Shown one piece after another: positions 35,311 to 44,237 of a stretch of DNA of 64,000 bases. Source of the DNA: JABDIP01 sp965237625. GTDB taxonomy: Bacteria > Pseudomonadota > Alphaproteobacteria > DSM-16000 > Inquilinaceae. Each line of letters starts with the position of its first letter. Position 1 is the stretch's first letter. The notes below the pieces were generated by a model. The model made no database searches. It was not told the DNA's origin and worked only from the letters and a program-made list of their open reading frames with translations. Where the stretch lies: NCBI GenBank assembly GCA_965237625.1, contig CBDEGD010000040.1, forward strand, positions 1 through 64,000, written 5' to 3'. Made by a program: the position numbers and the translations under genes.

Positions 35311-37464
35311 CTAAGCCGCCTGCCGCCGCTGCCTGATGATCCCGATGATCTCGCTGGCCGCCAGCGGGATATTGCTGCCGGGGCCGTAGATGGCGCTGGC
35401 GCCGGCGTCGAGCAGGAAGTCGTAATCCTGGGGCGGGATGACGCCGCCGCAGACCACGATGATGTCGTCGGCGCCCTGGGATTTGAGTGCCTCCGTCAGC
35501 GCGGGGACCAGGGTCTTGTGGCCGGCGGCCTGGGATGACACGCCGATCACATGCACATCGTTCTCGATGGCTTGCCTGGCGGCCTCTTCCGAGGTCTGAA
35601 ACAGCGGCCCGACATCCACATCGAAGCCGATATCGGCGAAGGCGGTGGCGATCACCTTGGCCCCACGGTCGTGCCCGTCCTGGCCCAGCTTGACCACCAA
35701 CATGCGTGGCCGCCGCCCCTCGCTCTCCGCGAAGGCCTCGACTTCGGCCCGGATGCGCTCGAAGCCCTCATCGCCCGCATAGGCCGCGCCATAGACGCCG
35801 GAGACCGAGCGGATCACCGCCCGATGGCGGGTGTACACCGTCTCCAGCGCGTCGGAGATCTCGCCGACCGTGGCCCGGCACCGCGATGCCGCCACCGACA
35901 GCTCCAGAAGGTTGCCGCTGCCATCCTGGGCGGCCTTGGTCAGCGCCGCCAGCGCCGCCCGGCAGGCATCCTCGTCCCGCGTTTCCCGAACCGATTTCAG
36001 CCGGGCGATTTGCGATTCGCGCACCGCCGTGTTGTCGATGTCCAGCACCTCCACATGGTCCGGCGCGTCGGGCACGTATTTGTTCACCCCGACGATGGTC
36101 TCCTCGCCCCGGTCGATGCGGGCCTGGCGCTTGGTGGCGCTCTCCTCGATTCGCAGCTTGGGCAGGCCGGACTCCACCGCCTTGGTCATGCCGCCCAGCG
36201 CCTCGACCTCATCGATCTGCGCCCGCGCCGCCTCGACCAGGGATGCGGTCAGGGATTCCACGTAATAGCTGCCGCCCAGCGGGTCGACCACATTGGGGAT
36301 GCCGGTCTCCTCGGCCAGGATGAGCTGGGTGTTGCGGGCGATGCGCGCCGACGTCCTGGTCGGCAGGCCGAGCGCCTCATCGAAGGCGTTGGTGTGCAGG
36401 CTCTGGGTGCCGCCGAGCACGGCCGCCATCGCCTCCACCGTAGTGCGCACCACGTTGTTGTACGGGTCCTGCTCGGTCAGCGAGACGCCGGATGTCTGGC
36501 AATGGGTGCGCAGCATCGCCGAACGCGCATCCTTGGGCTGGAAGTGCTTTTCCATCAGCTCGGCCCAGAGCACGCGGGCGGCGCGCAGCTTGGCGATCTC
36601 CATGAAGAAGTTCATGCCGATGCCGAAGAAGAAGGACAGGCGCGGGGCGAATTTATCGACGTCCAAACCCTTGGACAGCGCCGCGCGGACATATTCCAGC
36701 CCGTCGGCCAGGGTGAAGGCGAGTTCCTGCACCGCCGTCGCCCCGGCCTCCTGCATGTGATAGCCGCTGATCGAGATCGAGTTGAATTTCGGCATATGCG
36801 CCGCGGTGTAGGCGATGATATCGGCGACGATCCGCATCGAGGGCGCTGGTGGATAGATGTAAGTGTTGCGGACCATGAACTCCTTCAGGATGTCGTTCTG
36901 GATGGTGCCGGAGAGCTTGTCCGCGGACACCCCCTGCTCCTCTCCCGCCACGATATAGCCGGCCAGCACCGGCAGCACCGCGCCGTTCATGGTCATTGAC
37001 ACCGACATCTTGTCGAGCGGAATGCCGTCGAACAGGATCTTCATGTCTTCGACGGAATCGATCGCCACCCCGGCCTTGCCCACATCGCCGACCACCCTCG
37101 GATGATCGCTGTCATATCCGCGATGGGTGGCCAGATCGAAAGCCACCGACAGCCCCATCTGCCCGGCCTTCAGGTTGGCCCGGTAGAAGGCATTGGATTC
37201 TTCGGCGGTGGAGAAGCCGGCATATTGCCGGATCGTCCACGGCCGGCCGGCATACATGGTGGCGCGCGGCCCGCGCAAGAACGGCGCGAAGCCGGGCAGG
37301 CCCTCGGCCGCCGCCAGCCCCTCAAGGTCGTCCCTGGTGTAGAGCGGCTTGACCGGGATGCCCTCAGGCGTCTCCCAGGTCAGGTTCTCGGCCGTCCGGC
37401 CCTTCAGGTCCTTCTCCGCCGCCTTGCGCCAGGCGCCCAGATCGGATTTGCCCTTACCACCCAT
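35311..37464 (-). CDS. mcmA: Methylmalonyl-CoA mutase, single-chain
   Basis: 717 residues from MGGKGKSD, which has a GGAAGGAC ribosome site; an upstream ATG would add eight residues. B12-dependent isomerisation of (R)-methylmalonyl-CoA and succinyl-CoA in propionate metabolism. Substrate-barrel motifs include YPWTIRQYAGF-like RPWTIRQYAGFSTAEESN, SVSMTMNGAVLPVLA and RTHCQTSGVSLTEQDPYNN. The cobalamin domain carries GQDGHDRGAKV (DxHxxG, about residue 605), GVSSQAAGHK and VCGGVIPPQDY. This is the large active subunit; no small mutA-type subunit is adjacent, as expected for the homodimeric form. Confidence 0.97.
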   Translation of the reverse strand: MGGKGKSDLGAWRKAAEKDLKGRTAENLTWETPEGIPVKPLYTRDDLEGLAAAEGLPGFAPFLRGPRATMYAGRPWTIRQYAGFSTAEESNAFYRANLKAGQMGLSVAFDLATHRGYDSDHPRVVGDVGKAGVAIDSVEDMKILFDGIPLDKMSVSMTMNGAVLPVLAGYIVAGEEQGVSADKLSGTIQNDILKEFMVRNTYIYPPAPSMRIVADIIAYTAAHMPKFNSISISGYHMQEAGATAVQELAFTLADGLEYVRAALSKGLDVDKFAPRLSFFFGIGMNFFMEIAKLRAARVLWAELMEKHFQPKDARSAMLRTHCQTSGVSLTEQDPYNNVVRTTVEAMAAVLGGTQSLHTNAFDEALGLPTRTSARIARNTQLILAEETGIPNVVDPLGGSYYVESLTASLVEAARAQIDEVEALGGMTKAVESGLPKLRIEESATKRQARIDRGEETIVGVNKYVPDAPDHVEVLDIDNTAVRESQIARLKSVRETRDEDACRAALAALTKAAQDGSGNLLELSVAASRCRATVGEISDALETVYTRHRAVIRSVSGVYGAAYAGDEGFERIRAEVEAFAESEGRRPRMLVVKLGQDGHDRGAKVIATAFADIGFDVDVGPLFQTSEEAARQAIENDVHVIGVSSQAAGHKTLVPALTEALKSQGADDIIVVCGGVIPPQDYDFLLDAGASAIYGPGSNIPLAASEIIGIIRQRRQAA

Positions 37465-37503
37465 GATCGCGTCCTTCCGAGCCGGCACACCCCGGCCGCG
37501 CCA

Positions 37504-39369
37504 CTATATCTGGGCGGCGCCAGGAGCGTCCATCACGGCGGCATCACCAAGTCGATCTTCCGACGCCGCTGACCTCTGCAGACCATCGGCCGCGAGCCGA
37601 ATGAACGTCGTTGGCTGGTCGAACCCTTTCAGGGCGGCTGCCTCTTCGGTCAAAGCGTAGGGCTCCAGAATCGTCGCCACACCCGGATCGGTGGCCAGGG
37701 CACCGGAGATCACGATGTCGCCGCCGTCGCTCTGCCCTTGCAACCGGGCGGCCAGATTGGCGGTCGAGCCGAAATAGTCGATGCGGTCGTTCAGCGACAC
37801 GGCGATGCAGGGGCCGGCATGCAGGCCGATCTTGATGACGATCGACTCCGAGCCCTGGCGCTCGTTGAAACCGGCAACTTCGCGCTGGACGACCAGGGCG
37901 GCGGCGACCGCGTCGGCAGGATCGCTGAAGGCGGCCATCACCGCGTCGCCGATGGTCTTGACGATGGCGCCATTGTTCTGGCGCACGGCGTCGGCGAGGA
38001 AGGCGAAATGGGCCCGGACCAGGGAAAACGCGGCGGTGTCGCCGATCCGTTCGTACAGGGCGGTCGACCCCTTCAGATCGGTGAACATCAGGGCCACCTG
38101 ACTGACCCCGATGGAATCGCCCGATGCCAGCGCCTCGCTGGAGAACAGATCGCGGAAGGTCTGCAAGGTTGCGACCCGGTGCGCGGTCAGGGCATCGCGC
38201 ACCCAGTCCCGGCCCTCGACTATGAAAGTGCGTTCCGAGGCCGCCCGGTTCTCCAGCACGATCTGGCCGGGCCCGGCGGACGGCCCGGCGGCAACCTCTT
38301 CGCCATCTCCGGTAATGGACGGGAACGCGCCGCCCTCATGATCGATATCGACTTCGCCACCGGCTTCCAGGGTCCGCAGGCGATAGGCGCCGGGTGGGAG
38401 TTCGGCCTCCAACACACGCCGCTCGCGGGGGGCGAGGATCTGCTGCAGACGCACATGGGGCGTCGTCATCGGGCCGCCTAGGCAGTATTCGCCGAACAGA
38501 ATCGGCCGGATTGTGGCCGACGGGCTGAAGGTCAACTCGATATTGCGGTCGAAATCGCGTCCGTAATCTATGTTGCAGGACGGGCAGTGCACGCCGGTCG
38601 GCAGCAGATCCAGGCTCGGCACCATGGCCTTGGCGCCGCGACAGCGCGGGCACAACAGATCCCAATGCATCTCCAGCATGCCGGCCACCACCGCCGCCAG
38701 GCACAGTTCGATCACGGCGCGGGGCGGCTCGGCCCAGGACCGGGCCAGTGTCAAAGGCCGGATGCGCATCAGATCGACCTCCTGCGCGGTCCTGACGTGA
38801 TCCGCCAGGCGCGCGGCGAGGCCGTGGTGATAAGGCCCGTTGCCGATCTCCACGACCATGCCGGCGAGCCGCTCCGCTGCGTCTGTGGGCAGCGCCGCCG
38901 GTTCGATGTCGTACAGCTGCGACCGCTCGCCGGTGGCGAAGGCGGCGGCCGACCGCGACAGGCGTTCGATATTCCGACCGCTGATGCGCAGAAAACCGGC
39001 CATCAGCAGCAGCCGCCCGAGCAGGTTCGCCGGCACCGCCTCCAAGGTGTAGGTAGCACGGCTGCCGCCGTCCTCGGGCTCCAGCAGCAGGGTCGCGCCA
39101 AGGGTGCGGAACGGACCCGATCGGAAGATGCGGCATTGCGACCAGTGCCGGCCGTCGACCCATTGATAGGGCCGCTCTTCCCATTCCAGCTTGAGCCGTC
39201 CCATGCGCGCCCGAGCCAGACGCAACACGGTGCCGTCCGGCTGCGGAATTTCCTCCATCTGGAATTTCGGGGTGCCCAGCGCTTCGTTGAATCGCGGGGT
39301 GTCCGACATCACCGGCCACAGACGGTCCGGCGGCAAATCGAATCGCCACTGCCAGCTTGCCTCCGCCAT
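37504..39369 (-). CDS. START-like / DUF5939 / class III nucleotidyl cyclase fusion
   Basis: 621 residues in three parts. Residues about 1-145 resemble a SRPBCC/START-like ligand domain (WQWRFDLPPDRLWPVMSD, then GSRATYTLEA). Residues about 150-400 are DUF5939-like, with a CPRC...CPSC zinc-ribbon pair. From about 430 there is a class III cyclase: metal Asp in MFTDLKGST, second Asp in TIGDAVMAAF, and the transition-state Asn/Arg pair in STANLAARLQG. All core catalytic residues are seen, so it is probably an active adenylate or guanylate cyclase in the cytoplasm with regulatory input from the N-terminal domains. It lies 39 bases upstream of the mutase gene on the same strand. Confidence 0.87.
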   Translation of the reverse strand: MAEASWQWRFDLPPDRLWPVMSDTPRFNEALGTPKFQMEEIPQPDGTVLRLARARMGRLKLEWEERPYQWVDGRHWSQCRIFRSGPFRTLGATLLLEPEDGGSRATYTLEAVPANLLGRLLLMAGFLRISGRNIERLSRSAAAFATGERSQLYDIEPAALPTDAAERLAGMVVEIGNGPYHHGLAARLADHVRTAQEVDLMRIRPLTLARSWAEPPRAVIELCLAAVVAGMLEMHWDLLCPRCRGAKAMVPSLDLLPTGVHCPSCNIDYGRDFDRNIELTFSPSATIRPILFGEYCLGGPMTTPHVRLQQILAPRERRVLEAELPPGAYRLRTLEAGGEVDIDHEGGAFPSITGDGEEVAAGPSAGPGQIVLENRAASERTFIVEGRDWVRDALTAHRVATLQTFRDLFSSEALASGDSIGVSQVALMFTDLKGSTALYERIGDTAAFSLVRAHFAFLADAVRQNNGAIVKTIGDAVMAAFSDPADAVAAALVVQREVAGFNERQGSESIVIKIGLHAGPCIAVSLNDRIDYFGSTANLAARLQGQSDGGDIVISGALATDPGVATILEPYALTEEAAALKGFDQPTTFIRLAADGLQRSAASEDRLGDAAVMDAPGAAQI

Positions 39370-39539
39370 GGCCTCCCCTTCCGCACTGCCCGCAATGATG
39401 TAGGCCCTCGCCGCGGCAAGTCAAAGCGGGGTGGCCGTACGAATCACGCGCCGGCTGCCCGATCGCTAAGCGAATTATCTTCTGGACGTGGCGTGAAGTC
39501 CGGCGTCGTCGGCCAGCGCGGACAATGGCCTTCTCGACG

Positions 39540-40358
39540 TCAGCGCAACACGATCTCCCGCGTGTCCCAGTTCGGCCCCTCAAGGTCGACCTGGATCCAT
39601 CCGGTACGGATCTTGCCCGAGCGCGTCCTGCCCTGCCAATGATAGATCCCTGAGACCATCAGCTGCTCCGTCGCGGCATCCCACCACGGGCAGAGCGACA
39701 GGTCCCACGGGTTCGCATAGCGATCTTCGCAAACGGAGAAGTAGAAGTCCGGGATGACGTTGACCGTATTCAGCCTTTCAGCGGATTTGATCGCTATCAG
39801 CGACGGAATCTCCGATCCGCACCCTTCCGAGAAGTCGAGGACCATGTAAAGCGTGTCCGTCCGCCCTTCTGCGAATAGCTGGAACAGGATCGTATTGAGC
39901 GCCCTCAACGCGCGGCCGTCCTCTTCATCGCGGAGCCCATTGACGACCTCCCGTGAAATGTCCGCTCCGAGATTGACGGAGTCCAAGGCGAGGGTCACCC
40001 GAATGCGATCGATGTCTCCATAGTCGAAACCGAGATCGGACCGCTCGGCGATACCATAGGTGCCGATCAGCGGGCCGCAGGCCTCAAGCGTCAGAAGGCC
40101 GATCGGCTGGTTGGGCAACAGGCTCGCAGCCTTCGGCGGCAGCTGACTGAGCAGATACTCCCGCCACCAGTCGGCGGTTTCCGGCAACAGTCCGCTGAAT
40201 TGTCGCCGTTCGAAACGCCGCAGACCCGGTAAATCGTCGCCGGCGATCGCCATCTCGAGCCGTTCGAACAGCGCCCGGTCCAGCGCCTCGTCGGCGCCGG
40301 CCGCCGCGGGGAGGAGCAAGGCCCCGACGAGCGCCAGCAAAGTGAAAAGCCGCAACAC
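39540..40358 (-). CDS. Hypothetical exported protein
   Basis: About 272 residues if started at the GTG at 40358, giving a signal peptide VLRLFTLLALVGALLL-PAAAGA. An in-frame ATG at 40454 would place 32 extra residues before this hydrophobic stretch and is less likely. The mature protein has cysteines in EACGPL, EGCGSE, SVCEDRY and SLCPWW, consistent with disulfides in the periplasm. No domain recognised. Monocistronic. Confidence 0.65.
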   Translation of the reverse strand: MLRLFTLLALVGALLLPAAAGADEALDRALFERLEMAIAGDDLPGLRRFERRQFSGLLPETADWWREYLLSQLPPKAASLLPNQPIGLLTLEACGPLIGTYGIAERSDLGFDYGDIDRIRVTLALDSVNLGADISREVVNGLRDEEDGRALRALNTILFQLFAEGRTDTLYMVLDFSEGCGSEIPSLIAIKSAERLNTVNVIPDFYFSVCEDRYANPWDLSLCPWWDAATEQLMVSGIYHWQGRTRSGKIRTGWIQVDLEGPNWDTREIVLR

Positions 40359-40562
40359 CCGCCTGCTCGCGACCTCTCGAATCGATATCGAGCCGGGCGC
40401 CGCCGACCGCCGAGAGGCAAGCCGGATACTAATCGGGAATCGGCAATGGGTCATGATCTGCGGACCGGGCTATTCAAGGGAATGCACTCTCGATCCAGTC
40501 TACAGAGGACCCATGCAGCCTCGGTTAATCGACCTGTCGGTACCGGAAATCCGGCTTGCCGT

Positions 40563-41033
40563 TCACCGGCGGTTTTCCGAATGGGCGCCGTGATCCGTCA
40601 GGCAATGGGCGTGGCTGCGGTCGGCCAGCACTTCGATGACGTGGCAATCGGCGATGCTGCCGCCCCGGCATTGCTCGATCATGCGTTCCAACTCGACCTT
40701 CAGGGCCGTGAGGCGGGCCAGGCGCCGTTCCACCGCCACCAGATGGTCGCGCGCGACGGCGTCGGCCGCGGCGCAGGACCGGTCCGCATCGTCGGACAGG
40801 CTCAGCAGTTCGCGCACCGCATCCAGCGGAAAGCCCAGTTCCCGCCCATGGCGGATGAAGGCAAGGCGCTGGACGTGACGCGGACCATAGCGCCGCTGGT
40901 TGCCCTCGGTGCGGGCCGGATCCGGCATCAGCCCGATCTGCTCGTAATAGCGGATCGTCTGGACCTTGCAGCCGCCTTCCCGCGCCAACTGCCCGATGGT
41001 CAGATCGTCAGATGCACTATTTTTCGCCGCCAT
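40563..41033 (-). CDS. MerR-family metal-responsive regulator (CadR/PbrR/ZntR-like)
   Basis: 156 residues from the ATG at 41033 (AAGAGG site). MerR winged helix LTIGQLAREGGCKVQTIRYYEQIGL at about 11-35 in the usual form. Metal cysteines C87, C122 and C130 fit the CadR/PbrR/ZntR spacing. The histidine-containing tail HAHCLTDHGAH may add to metal binding. It is divergent from a cation diffusion facilitator whose promoter has the MerR-type operator, so it senses a divalent metal (Zn, Cd, Pb or Co) and activates export. Confidence 0.92.
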   Translation of the reverse strand: MAAKNSASDDLTIGQLAREGGCKVQTIRYYEQIGLMPDPARTEGNQRRYGPRHVQRLAFIRHGRELGFPLDAVRELLSLSDDADRSCAAADAVARDHLVAVERRLARLTALKVELERMIEQCRGGSIADCHVIEVLADRSHAHCLTDHGAHSENRR

Positions 41034-41044
41034 GAAAAAACCTC

Positions 41045-41075
41045 TTGAACCTATAGTTACTAGAGACTGTAGGTA
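41045..41075 (+). promoter_or_regulatory. MerR-type promoter/operator for the CDF exporter
   Basis: TTGAAC (41045-41050) and TAGGTA (41070-41075) are separated by 19 bases, the elongated spacer required for MerR-type activation. The spacer holds the dyad ACCTATAGTTACTAGAGACTGTAGGT in two pieces, ACCTATAG and CTGTAGGT, resembling CadR/PbrR sites (CTATAGTAACTAGAG). It points toward the CDF gene. Confidence 0.85.
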
Positions 41076-41171
41076 TAGATCATATGAGGGCGGTCGGCGA
41101 CCCCGACAAGAGCGCGATGAGTTGAGGTCACCTGACCTCATCTCTGAATCGCCCTCTTAAATGTTGAAATT

Positions 41172-41222
41172 GATCGGGATTCGGATTTGAAGTCGAGTCG
41201 ACTTCAAATCCGAATCCCGATC
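41172..41222. repeat. 51-bp perfect palindrome in the CDF leader
   Basis: Left arm 41172-41196 and right arm 41198-41222 are perfect reverse complements over 25 bases with a single-base centre (G41197). It ends 15 bases before the CDF start codon, immediately before its GGGAG ribosome site. In RNA it would form a 25-bp hairpin between the MerR promoter and the coding sequence. No U run follows, so it does not look like a terminator. Confidence 0.95.
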
Positions 41223-41236
41223 TGGGAGATTTACGG

Positions 41237-41866
41237 ATGGCCGGAAGCTGCGGACACGATGTCCAGTTCGACGGCGTCTCAAAGACCTATCGGCGCGTGC
41301 TGTGGGCGGTGATCGCGATCAACGCGGTCATGTTCGCTGTCGAGTTGACCGCCGGTTTCGCCGCCGGTTCCATGGCGCTGAAGGCTGATTCGCTCGATTT
41401 CCTCGGCGACACCGCGACCTACGCGATCAGCATGGCGGTGATCGGCATGCCGATCCGCCGGCGCGCCATGGCCGCCCTGTTCAAGGGTCTCAGCCTGGCG
41501 GCGATGGGATTCTGGGTGGCCGGCGCAACGCTGTACGAAGTGTTTGTACTGGGCGTACCGGCAGCAGGGCTGATGGGCGGTATCGGCGTGTTGGCATTTG
41601 TCGCCAATGTGGCAAGCGTGCTGTTGCTGCTGCGCTATCGCAACGGCGACGCCAATGTGCGCTCGGTCTGGCTGTGCAGCCGCAACGACGCGATCGGCAA
41701 TCTGGCGGTGGTGCTGGCCGCCAGCGGCGTCTGGGCGACCCAGACCGGCTGGCCCGATCTGATCGTCGCCGGCATCATGTCGGGTCTGTTTCTTTGGTCG
41801 TCGACCCAGATCATCCGGCAGTCCCTGGGCGAGCTGTCGCAACACACCCATCAGCCGGCGGGATGA
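41237..41866 (+). CDS. Cation diffusion facilitator (CDF) metal exporter
   Basis: 209 residues, six membrane helices, no C-terminal cytoplasmic domain, so it is a short CDF. Metal-site aspartates are in ADSLDFLGD (D54xxxD58) in helix 2 and in SRNDAIGN (helix 5). An N-terminal CGHD and C-terminal HTH may bind metal. It exports a divalent cation from the cytoplasm in exchange for protons. It is under the MerR-type promoter described and overlaps the next gene (ATGA). Confidence 0.9.
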   Translation: MAGSCGHDVQFDGVSKTYRRVLWAVIAINAVMFAVELTAGFAAGSMALKADSLDFLGDTATYAISMAVIGMPIRRRAMAALFKGLSLAAMGFWVAGATLYEVFVLGVPAAGLMGGIGVLAFVANVASVLLLLRYRNGDANVRSVWLCSRNDAIGNLAVVLAASGVWATQTGWPDLIVAGIMSGLFLWSSTQIIRQSLGELSQHTHQPAG

Positions 41867-42447
41867 CCGCGCCGCACCCGGCCCTGCCCCTGGTGGCGCT
41901 GGCGCTGCCAAGCCTTCTCATGGTGATCCGCTCCCGCCGCATCGGCCCCGGGGTCTACACCTTCGGGAGCAGCGACAGCGCCCACGACCTCCAGGGATGG
42001 CTTTTCCGGATGGTGGTGCGCGGCCTCGGCGGGTTCTTCCTGTTGCGCCTGATCTGGCCCGAAGTTACAGAATTCGCCGGCCCCGTCCCCTGGCTGGCCA
42101 ATGCGCCGGCTGCCTGGGGCGGGCTTGCCGTCCTGATGCTGGGTAGCGCGGTGGCGGTGGCCGGACAGTGGCAGATGGGGGCGTCATGGCGGGTCGGGCT
42201 GGGGCGCGAGGCGACCGGGCTGGTCACGAACGGGCTGTTCGCGTTGAGCCGCAACCCGGTCTTCGTCGGCTTCGTGCTGGTCCTGATCGGCTGCTTCCTG
42301 ACCGACGCCAACGCCGTCACGGCGACCCTGGCCGGCATCGGATGGGCGGCCATGGCGACCCAGACCCGCCTCGAGGAGGCCCATTTGACGGCGACCCAGG
42401 GCGAGGACTACCAAGCCTATTGCGCCCAGGTGCGCCGATGGCTCTGA
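41863..42447 (+). CDS. Isoprenylcysteine methyltransferase-like membrane protein (ICMT/PEMT family)
   Basis: 194 residues from the ATG overlapping the CDF stop. It has four to five membrane helices and the family C-terminal catalytic pattern: LSRNPVFVGFVLVLIGCFL, where RNP replaces the usual RHP, then EEAHLTATQGEDYQAYCAQVRRW. That last block is the ExxL...GxxYxxYxxxVxRW signature of membrane methyltransferases. It is coupled to the metal exporter, so it may be co-induced by metal; the substrate is unknown. Confidence 0.8.
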   Translation: MTAPHPALPLVALALPSLLMVIRSRRIGPGVYTFGSSDSAHDLQGWLFRMVVRGLGGFFLLRLIWPEVTEFAGPVPWLANAPAAWGGLAVLMLGSAVAVAGQWQMGASWRVGLGREATGLVTNGLFALSRNPVFVGFVLVLIGCFLTDANAVTATLAGIGWAAMATQTRLEEAHLTATQGEDYQAYCAQVRRWL

Positions 42448-42499
42448 TTGCGCGGACGGCCTGAAGGTCGCCGATGCCGCATTGACGCAGAGACAGACC

Positions 42500-43783
42500 A
42501 TGACGACAGACGCCCCTCTCGCCCGCGCCGATCTGGAGGCCCGCGACAAGGCCGACCCGCTCGGCCCCTTCCGCGAGCGGTTCGCCCTGCCCCACGGGGT
42601 GTTCTATCTCGACGGCAATTCCCTGGGCGCTCTGCCGATAAATACAGCCGCCCGGGTGGAGCAGGTGGTGCGCGAGGAATGGGGCGGCGAGATGATCCGC
42701 GGCTGGCTGTCGCGCGGCTGGATGCAGGCGCCGCACAAAGTCGGCGCCAAGATCGCCCGGCTGATCGGCGCCGAGGAAGACGAGGTGCTGGTCGCCGACA
42801 CCACCGCCATCAACCTGTTCAAGCTGCTGGCGGCGGCGCTGGAGCTGGTTCCGGGGCGGTCGACGGTGCTTTCAGACCGGCAGAATTTCCCGACCGATCT
42901 CTACATGGTCCAGGGGCTGACCGGGCTGGTCGGCGAGCGCTGCGCATTGAAACTCGTCGACCATGACGAGATCGCCGGGGCGATCGACGACAACACCGCC
43001 ATCGTCATGCTGACCGAGGTCGATTATCGCACCGGCCGGCGGCACGATATGGCGCGGATCACCGATCTGGCCCATGACAAGGGCGCGCTGGTGATCTGGG
43101 ATCTGGCCCATAGCGCCGGGGCGATCCCGGTCGATCTCAACAAGCCGCTTGGCCTCGATGGCGACCGGGCGCATGGGCAGGGCGCCGATTTCGCCCTGGG
43201 CTGCGGCTACAAATATCTCAATGGCGGTCCCGGGGCACCGGCCTTCCTGTATGTGGCCAGGCGCTGGCAGGACAAGGCGCAGCCGGCGCTTTCAGGCTGG
43301 CTGGGCCATGCCGAGCCCTTCGCCTTCGATCTCGACTATCGGCCGGCACCGGATATCCGCCGGATGATCTGCAGCACGCCGCCGGTTCTCGCCTTGGCGG
43401 CGCTGGAGTGTGGTGTCGATGTGCTGCTGGAGGCGGATGCCGATGCGCGCCACGCCAAATCCCGCGGGCTGGGCGATCTGTTCATCGCCCTGGTGGCCCA
43501 GGAATGCAGCGCCTTCGGCTTCGAACTCGCCGCCCCGCCGGAAGCGATGCTGCGCGGCAGCCAGGTCTCCTTCGCCCATCCGGAGAGCTACGCGATCATG
43601 CAGGCGCTGATCGCCCGCCGCGTGATCGGCGATTTTCGCGCCCCGGACCTGATCCGCTTCGGCTTCGCGCCGCTCTACAACAGCTATGCGGATGTGTGGG
43701 ACGCAGTGGCAATTCTGCGTGAGATTATGGAGACCGCTGCCTGGGATGTTCCGGAGCTGAAAGCCCGGGCCGCCGTGACATGA
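42500..43783 (+). CDS. kynU: Kynureninase
   Basis: 427-residue PLP enzyme hydrolysing L-kynurenine to anthranilate and alanine. The ATG at 42500 is preferred over the TTG at 42482. Motifs are VFYLDGNSLGALP at the N terminus, the PLP phosphate region VADTTAINLFKLL, NFPTDLYM, LVIWDLAHSAGAIPVDL (Asp and His of the cofactor site), and the Schiff-base lysine in GCGYKYLNGGPGAPAFLYV. The later RxxTPP-like region reads ICSTPPVLALAAL. No kynA or kynB is in the window. Confidence 0.95.
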   Translation: MTTDAPLARADLEARDKADPLGPFRERFALPHGVFYLDGNSLGALPINTAARVEQVVREEWGGEMIRGWLSRGWMQAPHKVGAKIARLIGAEEDEVLVADTTAINLFKLLAAALELVPGRSTVLSDRQNFPTDLYMVQGLTGLVGERCALKLVDHDEIAGAIDDNTAIVMLTEVDYRTGRRHDMARITDLAHDKGALVIWDLAHSAGAIPVDLNKPLGLDGDRAHGQGADFALGCGYKYLNGGPGAPAFLYVARRWQDKAQPALSGWLGHAEPFAFDLDYRPAPDIRRMICSTPPVLALAALECGVDVLLEADADARHAKSRGLGDLFIALVAQECSAFGFELAAPPEAMLRGSQVSFAHPESYAIMQALIARRVIGDFRAPDLIRFGFAPLYNSYADVWDAVAILREIMETAAWDVPELKARAAVT

Positions 43784-43811
43784 GTCGGTGTGGTCAGTCT
43801 GGGCGGCCCGA

Positions 43812-43908
43812 CCCTCGTACTTCGACAGGCTCAGCATGAGGGGCTCTTGCACTAAACGTGATCCTCATGCCGTGCCCCTCATCCCGAGCCTGTCGAGGGA
43901 CGAAGTAT
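43812..43908. repeat. Palindromic repeat pair, family C, copy 2
   Basis: Inverted units 43812-43843 (TACTTCGACAGGCTCAGCATG) and 43874-43908 (CCGAGCCTGTCGAGGGACG). Same family as 19633-19735. Located between kynU and the small convergent membrane gene. Confidence 0.85.
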
Positions 43909-43945
43909 GGGGATCGGGCCGTCGTCACTGCCGCACCCAACCGCC

Positions 43946-44221
43946 TCAGCCTCCCGTCCCCCGCAGCATCAGCACCGGCAGCATCAGCGCCGCGATCAGC
44001 AGGAGCAGATTGGCCGCCAGGGCGAAGCGGAACTTCCACGGTGTTTCCGCCCGCTCATAGATCACCCTTCGCGCCTTGAGGATGGTTCCGCGCCAGTAGA
44101 TGCCGGTGCGGCCATGGCGCAGGCCGAACCAGCTTTCCCGCGCCAGGATGTAGACGAAGAACAGATAGCCGGCGATCAAGGCGCCGGCGAAGGTCCAATG
44201 GCTGGGTTCCAGGTCGTCCAT
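43946..44221 (-). CDS. Small hypothetical membrane protein
   Basis: 91 residues with helices at about 10-28 and 64-86 and a positively charged loop between (RHGRTGIYWRG, KARRVIYERAETPWKF). No recognised family. It starts 16 bases beyond the HAD phosphatase stop on the same strand and so is probably co-transcribed with it. Confidence 0.65.
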   Translation of the reverse strand: MDDLEPSHWTFAGALIAGYLFFVYILARESWFGLRHGRTGIYWRGTILKARRVIYERAETPWKFRFALAANLLLLIAALMLPVLMLRGTGG

Positions 44222-44237
44222 GCCGCGCGTGTCGCCG

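Noticed and set aside
41172..41222. Transcription terminator before the CDF gene
   Set aside because: The hairpin is strong, but no T run follows on either strand, and it lies immediately before the ribosome site of the regulated gene.
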